Origin: Candidatus Gastranaerophilales bacterium
GTDB lineage: Bacteria; Cyanobacteriota; Vampirovibrionia; Gastranaerophilales; Gastranaerophilaceae
Reading direction: 5' to 3'
Assembly: GCA_944322855.1 (NCBI GenBank)
Contig: CALUQG010000002.1
Span: 62,001 to 126,000, forward strand
DNA: 64,000 nucleotides
The notes beneath the pieces are model-generated. The model worked only from the letters and a program-made list of their open reading frames with translations. It had not been told where the DNA came from and ran no database searches. A program made the position numbers and the translations under genes. Each line of letters begins with the position of its first letter. Position 1 is the stretch's first letter. Positions 1 through 8,617 of the stretch are shown here, piece by piece.

Positions 1-2
1 AA

Positions 3-437
3 TCTGATCCACAGGTGAAAAAATATGCAGCTTTTCGAGAAGGACTTACGGAAGTTATTGCAGCAATAACTTATGTTGCAACAAACAAAATATTGGTGAA
101 TCCTCTAGCCAAATATCTGACTAAAAAAACAGGAGGCTCTTTTGGTAAAATAACAAACGGATTAGAGTTTTTGTGTGTTTGTTTGAGTGCTGCACTGCTT
201 ATTCCTCTTGCCTGTAATCTTGTTTTAAACCCTGTAATGAATGGTGTTAAAAAGCTGACAGGAAAGAAAAAATCTTCTGTGAACAAACTTGATATAAAAG
301 AAAATGAAGTATCAAATATAGCAGTACCGGCACAAATTAGTACCCACAAAGCACCTGTAGGGCCTAATAGCCTTTTACAAGTATTACAAAACAAATATAC
401 CCCCTATAATGGCGGAAATATGAAAGTGGGGGTGTAG
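3..437 (+). CDS. Small membrane protein, partial at window start
   Basis: The frame is open to the left edge, so the true start is outside the window; the GTG at 15 has no ribosome site. About 144 residues are visible. They hold two hydrophobic segments (near residues 19-31 and 55-72 of the visible part) followed by a Lys-rich stretch and a tail ending in NGGNMKVGV. The visible start, DPQVKKYAAFREG, lines up with the VD-x-x-T-R motif of the neighbour at 438 and the proteins at 62645 and 63190, so it is probably the same family. The next gene begins directly at its stop codon. Function is unknown. Confidence 0.75.
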   Translation, partial: SDPQVKKYAAFREGLTEVIAAITYVATNKILVNPLAKYLTKKTGGSFGKITNGLEFLCVCLSAALLIPLACNLVLNPVMNGVKKLTGKKKSSVNKLDIKENEVSNIAVPAQISTHKAPVGPNSLLQVLQNKYTPYNGGNMKVGV

Positions 438-1187
438 ATGATTACTAACGGTTTTGTACATTTAATTTCTAAAAACGGTTTCCAAAACCTTATACAAAAT
501 ACAACTGCACAGGTTTCAATAGAAACCGGCTTAAAAGCAGTTGGCAGACCAGCTTTTACGCTGGCTGATACACATGTAGACAAAGAAACAAGAAAATTCT
601 CTGCTGTCAAAGAGCTTTTGTATCAGCTGCTTTGCCTTGGAATATATCTCGCTGTTATTCCTTTCACATTTAAAAAAGGCGGTTTTGCTCTGTTTAAAAA
701 AATCTGTGCTAAAGTCAACCAACATCCTGAATTTCTGGAGTCTATTACAAAAACAAAAGAGTTGCCGGGTGTAAAACATTGTGCTATAGACATGTTCAAA
801 AATGAAAAAGGTTTGATTGCAATACACAAACTGAGTCACTTGAGTCCTCAAAAACGTCAGGATAGTTCAAATACACTTGCTGTTAAATTACTAAAAACTA
901 TTGAAAAAAATACAGACTGGAATAAGGTTCCAAACCAGGATAAGGATTCATTCATGCAGAAAGTTTTGAATGAAGAACAGAAAAGTGAATTTTTCAGACA
1001 GTTTTATATGGGGAAAGGCGGAATAGAAATGAGTTCTATTGCCGGATCTGTTGTTGGTTTAACAATTCTTGCTCCTGAACTCAGCCACCTTATATTGCAT
1101 CCTATTATGAAGTTTATTGGAATGGATGCACCGTCTCATTCTGATAAAGTAAAAAAAGAAGCAAATATTTTAGACAAACAAGCGTAG
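438..1187 (+). CDS. Membrane protein of an unrecognised paralogous family
   Basis: 249 residues, starting ATG immediately after the upstream stop, so the two genes are translationally coupled. The sequence has a VDKETRKFSAVKE motif near residue 49, a hydrophobic helix just after it, a soluble middle part, and a C-terminal hydrophobic helix that ends in LILHPIMKFIG. The same plan (VD-x-x-T-R motif, helix, soluble part, late helix followed by a short Pro-containing segment) is seen in the products at 62645 and 63190. I do not recognise a known domain. It is most likely a two-helix inner-membrane protein. Function is not assigned. Confidence 0.8.
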   Translation: MITNGFVHLISKNGFQNLIQNTTAQVSIETGLKAVGRPAFTLADTHVDKETRKFSAVKELLYQLLCLGIYLAVIPFTFKKGGFALFKKICAKVNQHPEFLESITKTKELPGVKHCAIDMFKNEKGLIAIHKLSHLSPQKRQDSSNTLAVKLLKTIEKNTDWNKVPNQDKDSFMQKVLNEEQKSEFFRQFYMGKGGIEMSSIAGSVVGLTILAPELSHLILHPIMKFIGMDAPSHSDKVKKEANILDKQA

Positions 1188-1252
1188 ATTTAATTTGTTA
1201 ATTTTTCTTGAGTTTTGTGCTATCCTTTATAGATAAAAGGTGGATTTTAAAT

Positions 1253-1978
1253 ATGAAAATTATTGCAAAAAATCTTGTAAAAATATACGGAGACAGAACA
1301 GTTGTAAATGACATCAGCTTTGAAGTAAACAAAGGTGAAGTCGTAGGGCTTTTAGGTCCAAACGGTGCAGGTAAAACTACCACATTTTATATGGTAGTCG
1401 GACTTGTAAAAGCCAACGGCGGTAAGGTATATCTTGACGATAAAGATTTGACAGATGTGCCGATGAATATTAGAGCCAAAGAAGGTATCGGCTATTTGCC
1501 GCAGGAAGCTTCTATTTTTAGAAAACTTTCTGTTGAAGATAACATTAAACTTGTTCTTCAAATGAATGAAAAACTAAATGAAGACGAGAAAAAACAAAAA
1601 TTAGAAGATTTGTTAAATGAATTCGGTATGTGGGAAAAACGCAAATTCTCAGCAATATCATTGTCCGGAGGTGAAAGAAGAAGAGTAGAGCTTGCAAGAG
1701 CTCTTGCTGCAAGTCCGGAATTTATTCTTCTTGATGAACCTTTTACAGGTATTGACCCTATTGCAATCGGTGAAATTAAAGATAACATAAGAAAATTGTC
1801 AGAAGAAAAGGGGCTCGGGGTTTTAATTACTGACCACAATCCGAAAGCTACACTTTCGATTACCGATAGAGCATATGTTATTTTTGACGGTAAAATAAAA
1901 ATTCAGGGTAACAGTGTTGATGTTGCAAATGACCCTGTAGCAAAACAATTCTATCTTGGAAAGGATTTTACACTCTAG
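1253..1978 (+). CDS. lptB: LptB, LPS export ABC transporter ATPase
   Basis: Cytoplasmic ATPase that powers extraction of lipopolysaccharide from the inner membrane by the LptBFG complex. 241 residues, the usual LptB length. Walker A GPNGAGKTT is at residues 35-43, followed by the Q-loop region (GYLPQEAS), the signature LSGGERRRVELARAL and Walker B ILLDEPF. The ATG at 1253 is chosen because AAGGTGG lies nine bases before it; an upstream TTG at 1208 lacks a site. The next gene starts two bases after the stop, as expected for lptB with its permease. Confidence 0.95.
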   Translation: MKIIAKNLVKIYGDRTVVNDISFEVNKGEVVGLLGPNGAGKTTTFYMVVGLVKANGGKVYLDDKDLTDVPMNIRAKEGIGYLPQEASIFRKLSVEDNIKLVLQMNEKLNEDEKKQKLEDLLNEFGMWEKRKFSAISLSGGERRRVELARALAASPEFILLDEPFTGIDPIAIGEIKDNIRKLSEEKGLGVLITDHNPKATLSITDRAYVIFDGKIKIQGNSVDVANDPVAKQFYLGKDFTL

Positions 1979-1979
1979 G

Positions 1980-3119
1980 ATGAAAATTGATTTTGGCAAA
2001 TTAAAGAAAATAGAACTGCCTTTTAAGATATTTGACGGCTATATAACCAGTCAGGTTTTTGCGGCTACTGTGGTGTGTATATTCCTTTTTGTTGTTATAT
2101 GGATTGCTCCGGAAACTCTTCTTAAGGTAATAAAAAGAACACTGGCCGGTGTGTATACACCCTGGGTAGGGATTCAATTGTTAATATACGAAGTTCCAAA
2201 AATTGTCGGAAAAGCATTGCCTGTAGGTCTGCTTCTAGGTACACTTTTTACTTTTGATAAGTTAACAAAAGATTCTGAATTGACTGTATTAAGAAGCATC
2301 GGGCTTTCTTTCTGGAGAATAGTTTACCCAATTATTATTTTGAGTATATTTGTTTCTGTTCTGTGTTTTTCTCTTTATAACACACTGATACCATACAGCG
2401 AAAAGAAAATAAACATGCTTAAGCATGAAACTTATGAAACTCATTTTGTTTATACAGTTAAAGCAAACAAAGATAAACTAAAAAAAATATTAATTGTACC
2501 GAGATACTCAAATAATCAGATTACCAGACCGCTTGTTTTAAATTTTGATTCATCACAGTATACTGATACCAGTGTATTATCAAGTATTATGCAGGCTGAG
2601 TATGCTGTTTATTCGAAAGACAAATGGGTTATACACAATGTAAAACAATTTGAACTGGGAAAAGACGGTGTCTTTAAAAATATCAGCAGGCATAAAAGTA
2701 TACAGGTTCTTGACGGCGAAAAAGCCAATACTGCTTTCAAAATTATGGATTATTCCACAAAAAGGGATAGAGAGCTTAATAACAGAGAAATCACGGAATA
2801 CATAAGCATGCTCTACAGCGAGAGTTTGTTTGATGAATATAGATTTATGTTGAATAAATATCTTCAAAGATATTTCCATTCGGCAATTTGTATACTTTTT
2901 GCGATACTCGGGTGCTTGCTTGGATTTAGTAAACCCAGAGAACAAAAACTGGTTAACTTTGTAATAGGAATAGGTATTGTATTTGCTTATTATATTACTC
3001 TGCCGTTTTTTGATATGTGTGCGGAAAAGGGGCTTTTGAGTCCTTTTGTTACTTCATCAATACAGCCTGTTGCTATACTTATTGCAATATTTATTTTCAA
3101 AAAAATCAAAGATTTGTAA
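1980..3119 (+). CDS. LptF/LptG family LPS permease
   Basis: 379-residue integral membrane protein of the YjgP/YjgQ family that pairs with LptB. An N-terminal transmembrane segment (FAATVVCIFLFVVIWI) is followed by a cluster of membrane helices, a large central periplasmic domain (about residues 135-265) and three C-terminal helices. ATG at 1980 is one base after the lptB stop region, so expression is coupled. Only one permease gene is present here; in proteobacteria two (LptF and LptG) are usual, so either the partner is elsewhere or a homodimer is used. The exact F or G assignment cannot be made. Confidence 0.9.
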   Translation: MKIDFGKLKKIELPFKIFDGYITSQVFAATVVCIFLFVVIWIAPETLLKVIKRTLAGVYTPWVGIQLLIYEVPKIVGKALPVGLLLGTLFTFDKLTKDSELTVLRSIGLSFWRIVYPIIILSIFVSVLCFSLYNTLIPYSEKKINMLKHETYETHFVYTVKANKDKLKKILIVPRYSNNQITRPLVLNFDSSQYTDTSVLSSIMQAEYAVYSKDKWVIHNVKQFELGKDGVFKNISRHKSIQVLDGEKANTAFKIMDYSTKRDRELNNREITEYISMLYSESLFDEYRFMLNKYLQRYFHSAICILFAILGCLLGFSKPREQKLVNFVIGIGIVFAYYITLPFFDMCAEKGLLSPFVTSSIQPVAILIAIFIFKKIKDL

Positions 3120-3146
3120 TTTGTAACTTTTTCAGGAGTTTAATTT

Positions 3147-3995
3147 ATGAAAAAAATAAAAATTGTTCTGCTTTTTTTATGTTCGATTTTTTTGCTTACA
3201 GCGTTCAAATGTGCGCCGGTATGCAAAGGATGTAAGGATATAGAGGTTATTGAGAATAACGGAATTTATGTGTTTAAAATTCCTGATGAAGGCAACTACA
3301 GCGTAAAACCATTTGTAAGTAAAAAACTGATTTTTAACGAAGATGTTTTCAAAAAGACAAATGCTTTGCTTGTTATAAATGCAGGATATTTTGATCCGAA
3401 TAACCAGCAAACTTCATCTTATGTAGTATTTAATAAAAAGATGGTGCTTGACCCTGAAAAAAACAAAAATCTCATTGAAAATGAAGATTTGAAACCTTTT
3501 ATGAAACAAATATTAAACAGAACCGAATTCAGAATAATGAATTGCAATGGAAAAATAAAATATGATATTGCTGCGCATAGCACAAAACCTCCTTTTAGAT
3601 GCGAAATTGTTCACTCTATACAGGCAGGGCCTCTTTTGTATCCGGATTTGAGACTAGAAGATGAATATTTTGTTGCATTCAATGAAAAAGAAATATCAAG
3701 GGATTCTATTTCTGCATTGAAAAAGTGTGCAAGGACTGCAATAGGAATAAAAGATAACGATATTTATGTAATAATTGCAACAGTAAAAAATCCTGTCACT
3801 TTATATGAGCTTCAACAAATTTGTAAAGATTTGTGTCTTGATAAAGCGATGAATTTTGACGGCGGCGGATCAACATCAGTTGATTTTAAAGGCACCCAGG
3901 CAGGAGCTTTTAAGAATTTACACATTATTTCAGACAAAAATTCAAGTGCAAGAAAACTGAAATCTTTCTTAATTTTTGAAAAAAATTCTAAATAA
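3147..3995 (+). CDS. Exported phosphodiester glycosidase family protein (NAGPA-like)
   Basis: 282 residues with an N-terminal signal sequence (MKKIKIVLLFLCSIFLLTAF) followed by a Cys-containing region, so secreted or possibly lipid-anchored. The body matches the phosphodiester glycosidase/DUF2233 family: VINAGYFDPNNQQTS near residue 76, the RTAIGIKDND segment, and the family hallmark MNFDGGGSTS near residue 235. Members remove sugar phosphates or act in exopolysaccharide metabolism; the substrate is not known. Lying 27 bases after the LPS permease, it may be co-transcribed and act on envelope glycans (inference). Confidence 0.85.
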   Translation: MKKIKIVLLFLCSIFLLTAFKCAPVCKGCKDIEVIENNGIYVFKIPDEGNYSVKPFVSKKLIFNEDVFKKTNALLVINAGYFDPNNQQTSSYVVFNKKMVLDPEKNKNLIENEDLKPFMKQILNRTEFRIMNCNGKIKYDIAAHSTKPPFRCEIVHSIQAGPLLYPDLRLEDEYFVAFNEKEISRDSISALKKCARTAIGIKDNDIYVIIATVKNPVTLYELQQICKDLCLDKAMNFDGGGSTSVDFKGTQAGAFKNLHIISDKNSSARKLKSFLIFEKNSK

Positions 3996-4190
3996 AATGT
4001 TATTACCCGAAAAAAATGGGTATTAATATAGTATGGAAAGAATTATTTTAAAAATTAAAGAATTTGCTAAAATTTGCTTTCTTGTTGTAAAACAGGGGCT
4101 GTCTACAATGTTTGCTACATACTGATTACAATAAGTAGTGCAAATTATAATTGGCTCAATAGGATAACTTGCTTTTAAACAAGCTATTGT

Positions 4191-4212
4191 ATTCTTATGC
4201 CTGCATAAGAAT
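4191..4212. terminator. Hairpin at the convergent gene end
   Basis: A perfect 10-base inverted repeat (ATTCTTATGC / GCATAAGAAT, two-base centre) touches the stop codon of the minus-strand gene at 4212. No clear U-run follows on either strand, so it is only a possible terminator for the convergent pair 3147 (+) and 4212 (-). A second weak stem (CTTG/CAAG) is just to its left. Confidence 0.4.
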
Positions 4213-4850
4213 TATAGCTGATGATATTCGTTATAAATATTATTTTCATCTTTTCTTGAATTTGTTTTAATGAGCGGCAATTTATTTTCAATAGGAACAA
4301 ACATCAAAAAGTCTTTTTGCTCAAGTGGTGAAAGTGTAAAATTTCCGACTAAATCAGGAGATATTTTTTTGTATTCTTTACGTATTCTTTTATGTGAAAA
4401 GTATTCTTCAACTTTTTGCTGAGGATAAACTCCAAGCATTCCTGCTCCGGCAATAACAGCACCTGCTGTAGCAACCACATAAATGAGTCCTTTTTGGGCT
4501 TTTGCGATGTTACCTGTTCCGACATCTTCTTTGTAACTGTCAACGGCAATCTGTTTTGGCACTACCATCAGATCTTTAAACGATAATCCTGAATTTAATA
4601 TTTTGTTTATCTCTACCTGGGCTGTTTCATTTGAAGGTATATAAACATCTAAAACATCGTTTGTTATATTTGTTATTGTTGTCTGATAAATGCGAAAATC
4701 GTTCTTTATATCGCTTTTCATTTCAAGTTCTGTAGCATTTACTGTAGCATTTTGAGGATTGTCAATCCAGCCTGAGGTGTCTGCATCAAGTGCTAACACA
4801 GGATTTGTCAAAAATAAAACCAGCAGTAATGTTGAAAGAAATTTTTTCAT
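4212..4850 (-). CDS. Exported protein of unknown function
   Basis: 212 residues. A clear signal peptide (MKKFLSTLLLVLFLTNPVLA) is followed by a mature domain with Asn- and Thr-rich sequence. A second hydrophobic, Gly/Ala-rich segment (VVATAGAVIAGAGMLGVYP, about residues 125-143) could anchor the protein, with a basic segment after it (KRIRKEYKK). The C-terminal part would then be on the cytoplasmic side. No recognised domain. It is divergently arranged with the transporter at 4950 and convergent with the glycosidase gene. Confidence 0.75.
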   Translation of the reverse strand: MKKFLSTLLLVLFLTNPVLALDADTSGWIDNPQNATVNATELEMKSDIKNDFRIYQTTITNITNDVLDVYIPSNETAQVEINKILNSGLSFKDLMVVPKQIAVDSYKEDVGTGNIAKAQKGLIYVVATAGAVIAGAGMLGVYPQQKVEEYFSHKRIRKEYKKISPDLVGNFTLSPLEQKDFLMFVPIENKLPLIKTNSRKDENNIYNEYHQL

Positions 4851-4949
4851 AAAATTATTTTAACCTAAAATTTATGATTTGTATATTATATTGATTTATC
4901 TATAATACAAGTATGTTGTGTAAGAGGAGAGTGAATTATCGAAGTAGTT

Positions 4950-5816
4950 TTGTTAGCAGCCGCAATTATTGTCAGGATATTTTCAAATTGTTTTGCAAAT
5001 GTTTATCAAAAAAAATTAACAAATAAAAATATTAATCCTGTATTTGTTAATGCAATAACTTATTTGATACTAACTTTACTGAGTCTGTTTTTGATTATCT
5101 TCTCTGACTTTACAGGATTAACTTTAAGCTTTTGGGGATGGGCAGCCATTGTAGGTTTGCTTGGTGCAACAGGCAATGGCTTTTTGATAAAAGCTCTCGA
5201 AAAAGGCGAAATATCTGTACTTGGGCCGATTAATGCGTATAAATCTATTGTCGGTATGATTTTTGGGATTTTTCTGTTAAAAGAAATACCGAACATTTTT
5301 GGATTTTCAGGCATGTTTTTAATAATATTCGGGAGCTATTTTATTCTTGATACATTGCAGGAGCGATTCAGTTTTTCTCTGTTAAAAAATAAGCAGATAC
5401 AATACAGATTTTTGGCTTTGTTTTTTAGCGCAGTAGAGGCAGTTTTTATAAAAAAATTAATTTTGCTTTCTAATATACTTGATACCTTTATAGTCTGGTG
5501 TTTCTTCGGGGCTTTATTTTCATTATTGATGTTCAAATTTTCAAAATTAAGCATAAGAAAAGAATTTGTTAATATAAAATCGTTAAACATATTATTTTTT
5601 ATAAATATCGTATTTTGTATAGCAATAATGCAATATTCAACCAATTATGTGTTTTTAAAAATGAATGTTTCATATGCACTCGCTCTTTTTCAGCTCAGTG
5701 CAATTGTAAGTGTTTTTCTCGGGTATAAAATTTTCAGTGAAAAGAATATAGCTAAAAAGCTTTTTGGCTCTGTAATAATGGTTATCGGAGCTGTTTTGAT
5801 TATTTTGTTTAATTAA
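4950..5816 (+). CDS. EamA/DMT-family transporter
   Basis: 288 residues with about ten hydrophobic helices in two repeated halves, the plan of drug/metabolite transporters. Sequence cues include LGPINAYKSIVGMIFGIFLLKE near residue 92 (end of the first half) and a matching AIVSVFLGYKIFSEK near residue 250 (second half). Substrate unknown. The TTG at 4950 is 20 bases from the only good ribosome site (AGGAGA, 4925-4930). The reading frame is open back to an ATT at 4935 and an ATC at 4938, which sit at normal spacing and would add MIEVV-like residues before LLAAA; a rare start codon is therefore possible. Confidence 0.85.
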   Translation: MLAAAIIVRIFSNCFANVYQKKLTNKNINPVFVNAITYLILTLLSLFLIIFSDFTGLTLSFWGWAAIVGLLGATGNGFLIKALEKGEISVLGPINAYKSIVGMIFGIFLLKEIPNIFGFSGMFLIIFGSYFILDTLQERFSFSLLKNKQIQYRFLALFFSAVEAVFIKKLILLSNILDTFIVWCFFGALFSLLMFKFSKLSIRKEFVNIKSLNILFFINIVFCIAIMQYSTNYVFLKMNVSYALALFQLSAIVSVFLGYKIFSEKNIAKKLFGSVIMVIGAVLIILFN

Positions 5817-5894
5817 AATACGAAGAAAAATGGATGTAAAAAGCTTAATTTTGCGATAAAAAGGCTATATAAGTAATTTTATGGAGCTAGAAAT

Positions 5895-7625
5895 ATGTTT
5901 GAATTAGGTTTGTCTCATGAAGAACTTGTAAAAAGAACAAGCAAAGAATGTCTTATTCCCAAAGAAATGCTAAAAGAAGACAGCAAAGAATATGCTGCTC
6001 TTGCTGGCGGAGATAAAGAAGCATTAAAACATCTTGTAAAAGCAGCAAAAGCCATAGATGAAGTATTTATGAAGCAGGATAATCCAAAAAATTTGGAATT
6101 CAAAAAGTTTTTGGAAGAAGAAACAGCAAAGGGCGATGAAGATGCAAAAATGACATTGACTCTCTTTAATGCACAAATAGGTATGAATGCGGTTGATTCT
6201 GAGGCAAACAAAATATTTCTTGCAAAAGGTGAAAAAGAATTGCCGGGAAAAGGTTTTTATCCTGTAGATCTTTCTGTTGAAGAATTTCACACAATTTTGG
6301 TAAAAATGTTGAAAAACGGGGAAACGGATGCTGTCCGTACAATTCTTAACCAGCGTTCTATGGTCGTTAGAGACGGTGAAAAGCTTAAAGGTATTGATTA
6401 TACAGAATATTTTTCAAAGGAATTTTCTTATATAGCTGATGAACTTGAAAAAGCAGCAGAAACATCTACAAACGATGATTTTAATAAATATTTAAAACTG
6501 CAGGCTATTGCGCTTTGTGAAAATAATCCCAAAAACGATGCCTATGCTGATAAAAAATGGGCAGAACTTCAAGACACTCCGCTTGAATTTACAATTTCGA
6601 GAGAACAGTATGCTGATGAAATAACAGGTACTGTTGTTGAAAATGAAGAACTCAAAAAACTTCTGGAAGAAAATAATATAGAACCTATATCCAAAGATTC
6701 AATCGGGATAAGAGTCGGTATTGTTAATAAAGAAGGTACCGAAAAACTTTTAGAAATCAAAAAATATATGCCAATTCTTGCAGAGAATATGCCGTACAAA
6801 GATGAATATGAACAAAACATATCTTCTTCGGATGACGACAAACAAACAATGGTAGATGTTGATATAGTCACATTAAGGGGTGATGAAGGCACATATAGAG
6901 GAGGAATAACCCTTGCTCAAAATCTGCCTAACAACGACAAACCGTCATTGAAAATAGGAGGCGGCAGAAGAAATGTCTATCACAGACAGATAAGAATAAG
7001 CACAAGCCCGGAAGCTAAAGAAAGAAGACAAAAAAGACTGAATGCAACATTAGCCAAGGAATTCCATAAATATTACAACCAAGAAGCCGATCACTGGTTT
7101 ACAATCGGGCATGAAAATGTGCATTCACTCGGACCGAAATCAGGTACGGAAGCTCTCGGAAAATATAAAAATATTATAGAAGAAAACAAAGCTGATATGG
7201 GTTCTCTTGCCATGCTTGATATATTAACCAAACTGGGCATGTACACAGATGAAGAGAGAAAACAAATTATAGTAACATATGCAGCAGACAACTTTTTGAA
7301 AGCAAAACCAACACTCTCTCAAGCCCACAGAGTACGAACTGTTATGCAGACAAAATATTTTCTGGAGAATAAGGCTATATGGCTGAATGAAAACGGACTC
7401 CTTGAAATTGATATAGAAAAAATGGTTCCGACAGCACAAAAAATGCTTGCAGAAATTGTAAGAGTACAGTTGTCAAAGGATTTTGCCGCTGGTGAAAAAT
7501 ATATTCTGGATAATTTTGTCTGGACTGATGAAATGGAGACAATTTCAAAAAAATTAAAAGAAATTGATAAATCACTAAATGGCATTTTAAAGACTCCGCT
7601 GGCTGATAAACTGGCTTTGGAATAA
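5895..7625 (+). CDS. Zinc metallopeptidase resembling dipeptidyl-peptidase III (M49)
   Basis: 576 residues, no signal peptide, so cytoplasmic. A zinc site is visible: H406-E-N-V-H410 in the context IGHENVHSLGP, and the second ligand motif EENKAD at 429-434. In the M49 family the first motif is often six residues long (HExxxH) and the second is EExxAE/D; bacterial relatives with five-residue motifs exist. The N-terminal 150 residues are helical and acidic. Start ATG has GGAG eight bases upstream. Likely role: peptide turnover. Moderately sure of the family, unsure of activity. Confidence 0.75.
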   Translation: MFELGLSHEELVKRTSKECLIPKEMLKEDSKEYAALAGGDKEALKHLVKAAKAIDEVFMKQDNPKNLEFKKFLEEETAKGDEDAKMTLTLFNAQIGMNAVDSEANKIFLAKGEKELPGKGFYPVDLSVEEFHTILVKMLKNGETDAVRTILNQRSMVVRDGEKLKGIDYTEYFSKEFSYIADELEKAAETSTNDDFNKYLKLQAIALCENNPKNDAYADKKWAELQDTPLEFTISREQYADEITGTVVENEELKKLLEENNIEPISKDSIGIRVGIVNKEGTEKLLEIKKYMPILAENMPYKDEYEQNISSSDDDKQTMVDVDIVTLRGDEGTYRGGITLAQNLPNNDKPSLKIGGGRRNVYHRQIRISTSPEAKERRQKRLNATLAKEFHKYYNQEADHWFTIGHENVHSLGPKSGTEALGKYKNIIEENKADMGSLAMLDILTKLGMYTDEERKQIIVTYAADNFLKAKPTLSQAHRVRTVMQTKYFLENKAIWLNENGLLEIDIEKMVPTAQKMLAEIVRVQLSKDFAAGEKYILDNFVWTDEMETISKKLKEIDKSLNGILKTPLADKLALE

Positions 7626-7697
7626 ATTTTTGTAAAAAGGCAATTTTTCTCTTAAAAATGTTTTTATATAAATATAGGATGTTTTTAAGGGAAAACT

Positions 7698-8603
7698 ATG
7701 ACGGATGTTAAACCAACAATAAATATGAACTACATGCAGCCGTATTTATCGGATAGTACAGCCATGTCATTTAATGCATTTCCGTCTTTAAATGCATCTA
7801 ATACACTATGGAATGAAGGCGGCACTCAGACACCGTTGTCTTTGCCGGGAATTTTCGCACAACTGCCAGGGTATCAATTCCCGGTTCAAGATTTTAATCC
7901 TTTCGGATTGGACTCGGCAAATATGAACTTTTCGTTGCCGCCAATGAATTTTATGCCGTCAAATTTTGACTGGCAGAAAGGTCTTCAAACGGCCTTGAAT
8001 ATGCAGCAGCAATATATGGAAAATCTTAAATCGAAAATGGCGATGTTTTTTGGTATGATGCAGCAAAACGGTTTTAATTCATCAGGCAATATAGGCTGGT
8101 CTCAAAGTGCGGAAGAATTAAAATCAAAATGGGCATCGAAAAAGCCTAATTTGTCAGATCAGTTCTATGCGAAAGTAGTGGCAATTGCAAATAGAATAAA
8201 CTGCTCACCGGACGCATTAATGGCATTGATGAATGCGGAATCGGGTATAAATCCGCAAGCTGTTAACAACAACGGCGGAGCTACCGGCTTAATACAATTT
8301 ATGCCCAAAACCGCAACATCTTTGGGTACATCAACATCTGCATTAAAAATGATGAGTGCAGAACAACAGCTTGATTATGTGGAAAAATATCTTGTTAACG
8401 CAAAACGCAGTGCAGGTTTTGGTGATACTGAACAAATCGATGCTGCAACATTATATGCCATTGTATTTTTGCCGGCCAGAGCAAAACGAGATATTTTAAC
8501 TCAGCAAGGCGAAATATATTATGAAGCAAATATAAATCTTGGCTCAAACGGTATGATTACCAAAGCTGACCTTACAAGAAGGTTGCAGCAGTTCAGTGCA
8601 TAG
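7698..8603 (+). CDS. SLT-domain lytic transglycosylase-like protein without signal peptide
   Basis: 301 residues. The C-terminal part (about 150-300) is a soluble lytic transglycosylase domain: MNAESGINPQA with the expected catalytic Glu at residue 181, then GGATGLIQFMPKTATSLG. Such domains cut the glycan strand of peptidoglycan. The first 100 residues contain no signal sequence but are rich in Asn, Pro, Met, Phe and Tyr. ATG has AAGGGA six bases upstream. Export by a non-Sec route, or use inside a secretion or flagellar structure, is inferred. Confidence 0.8.
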   Translation: MTDVKPTINMNYMQPYLSDSTAMSFNAFPSLNASNTLWNEGGTQTPLSLPGIFAQLPGYQFPVQDFNPFGLDSANMNFSLPPMNFMPSNFDWQKGLQTALNMQQQYMENLKSKMAMFFGMMQQNGFNSSGNIGWSQSAEELKSKWASKKPNLSDQFYAKVVAIANRINCSPDALMALMNAESGINPQAVNNNGGATGLIQFMPKTATSLGTSTSALKMMSAEQQLDYVEKYLVNAKRSAGFGDTEQIDAATLYAIVFLPARAKRDILTQQGEIYYEANINLGSNGMITKADLTRRLQQFSA

Positions 8604-8617
8604 CGGAATTTGATTCT

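Noticed and set aside
4033-4125. 30-codon ORF beginning MERIILKIKEFAK in the 3996-4211 gap
   Set aside because: Amphipathic and tempting as a small toxin, but no ribosome site and no further support.
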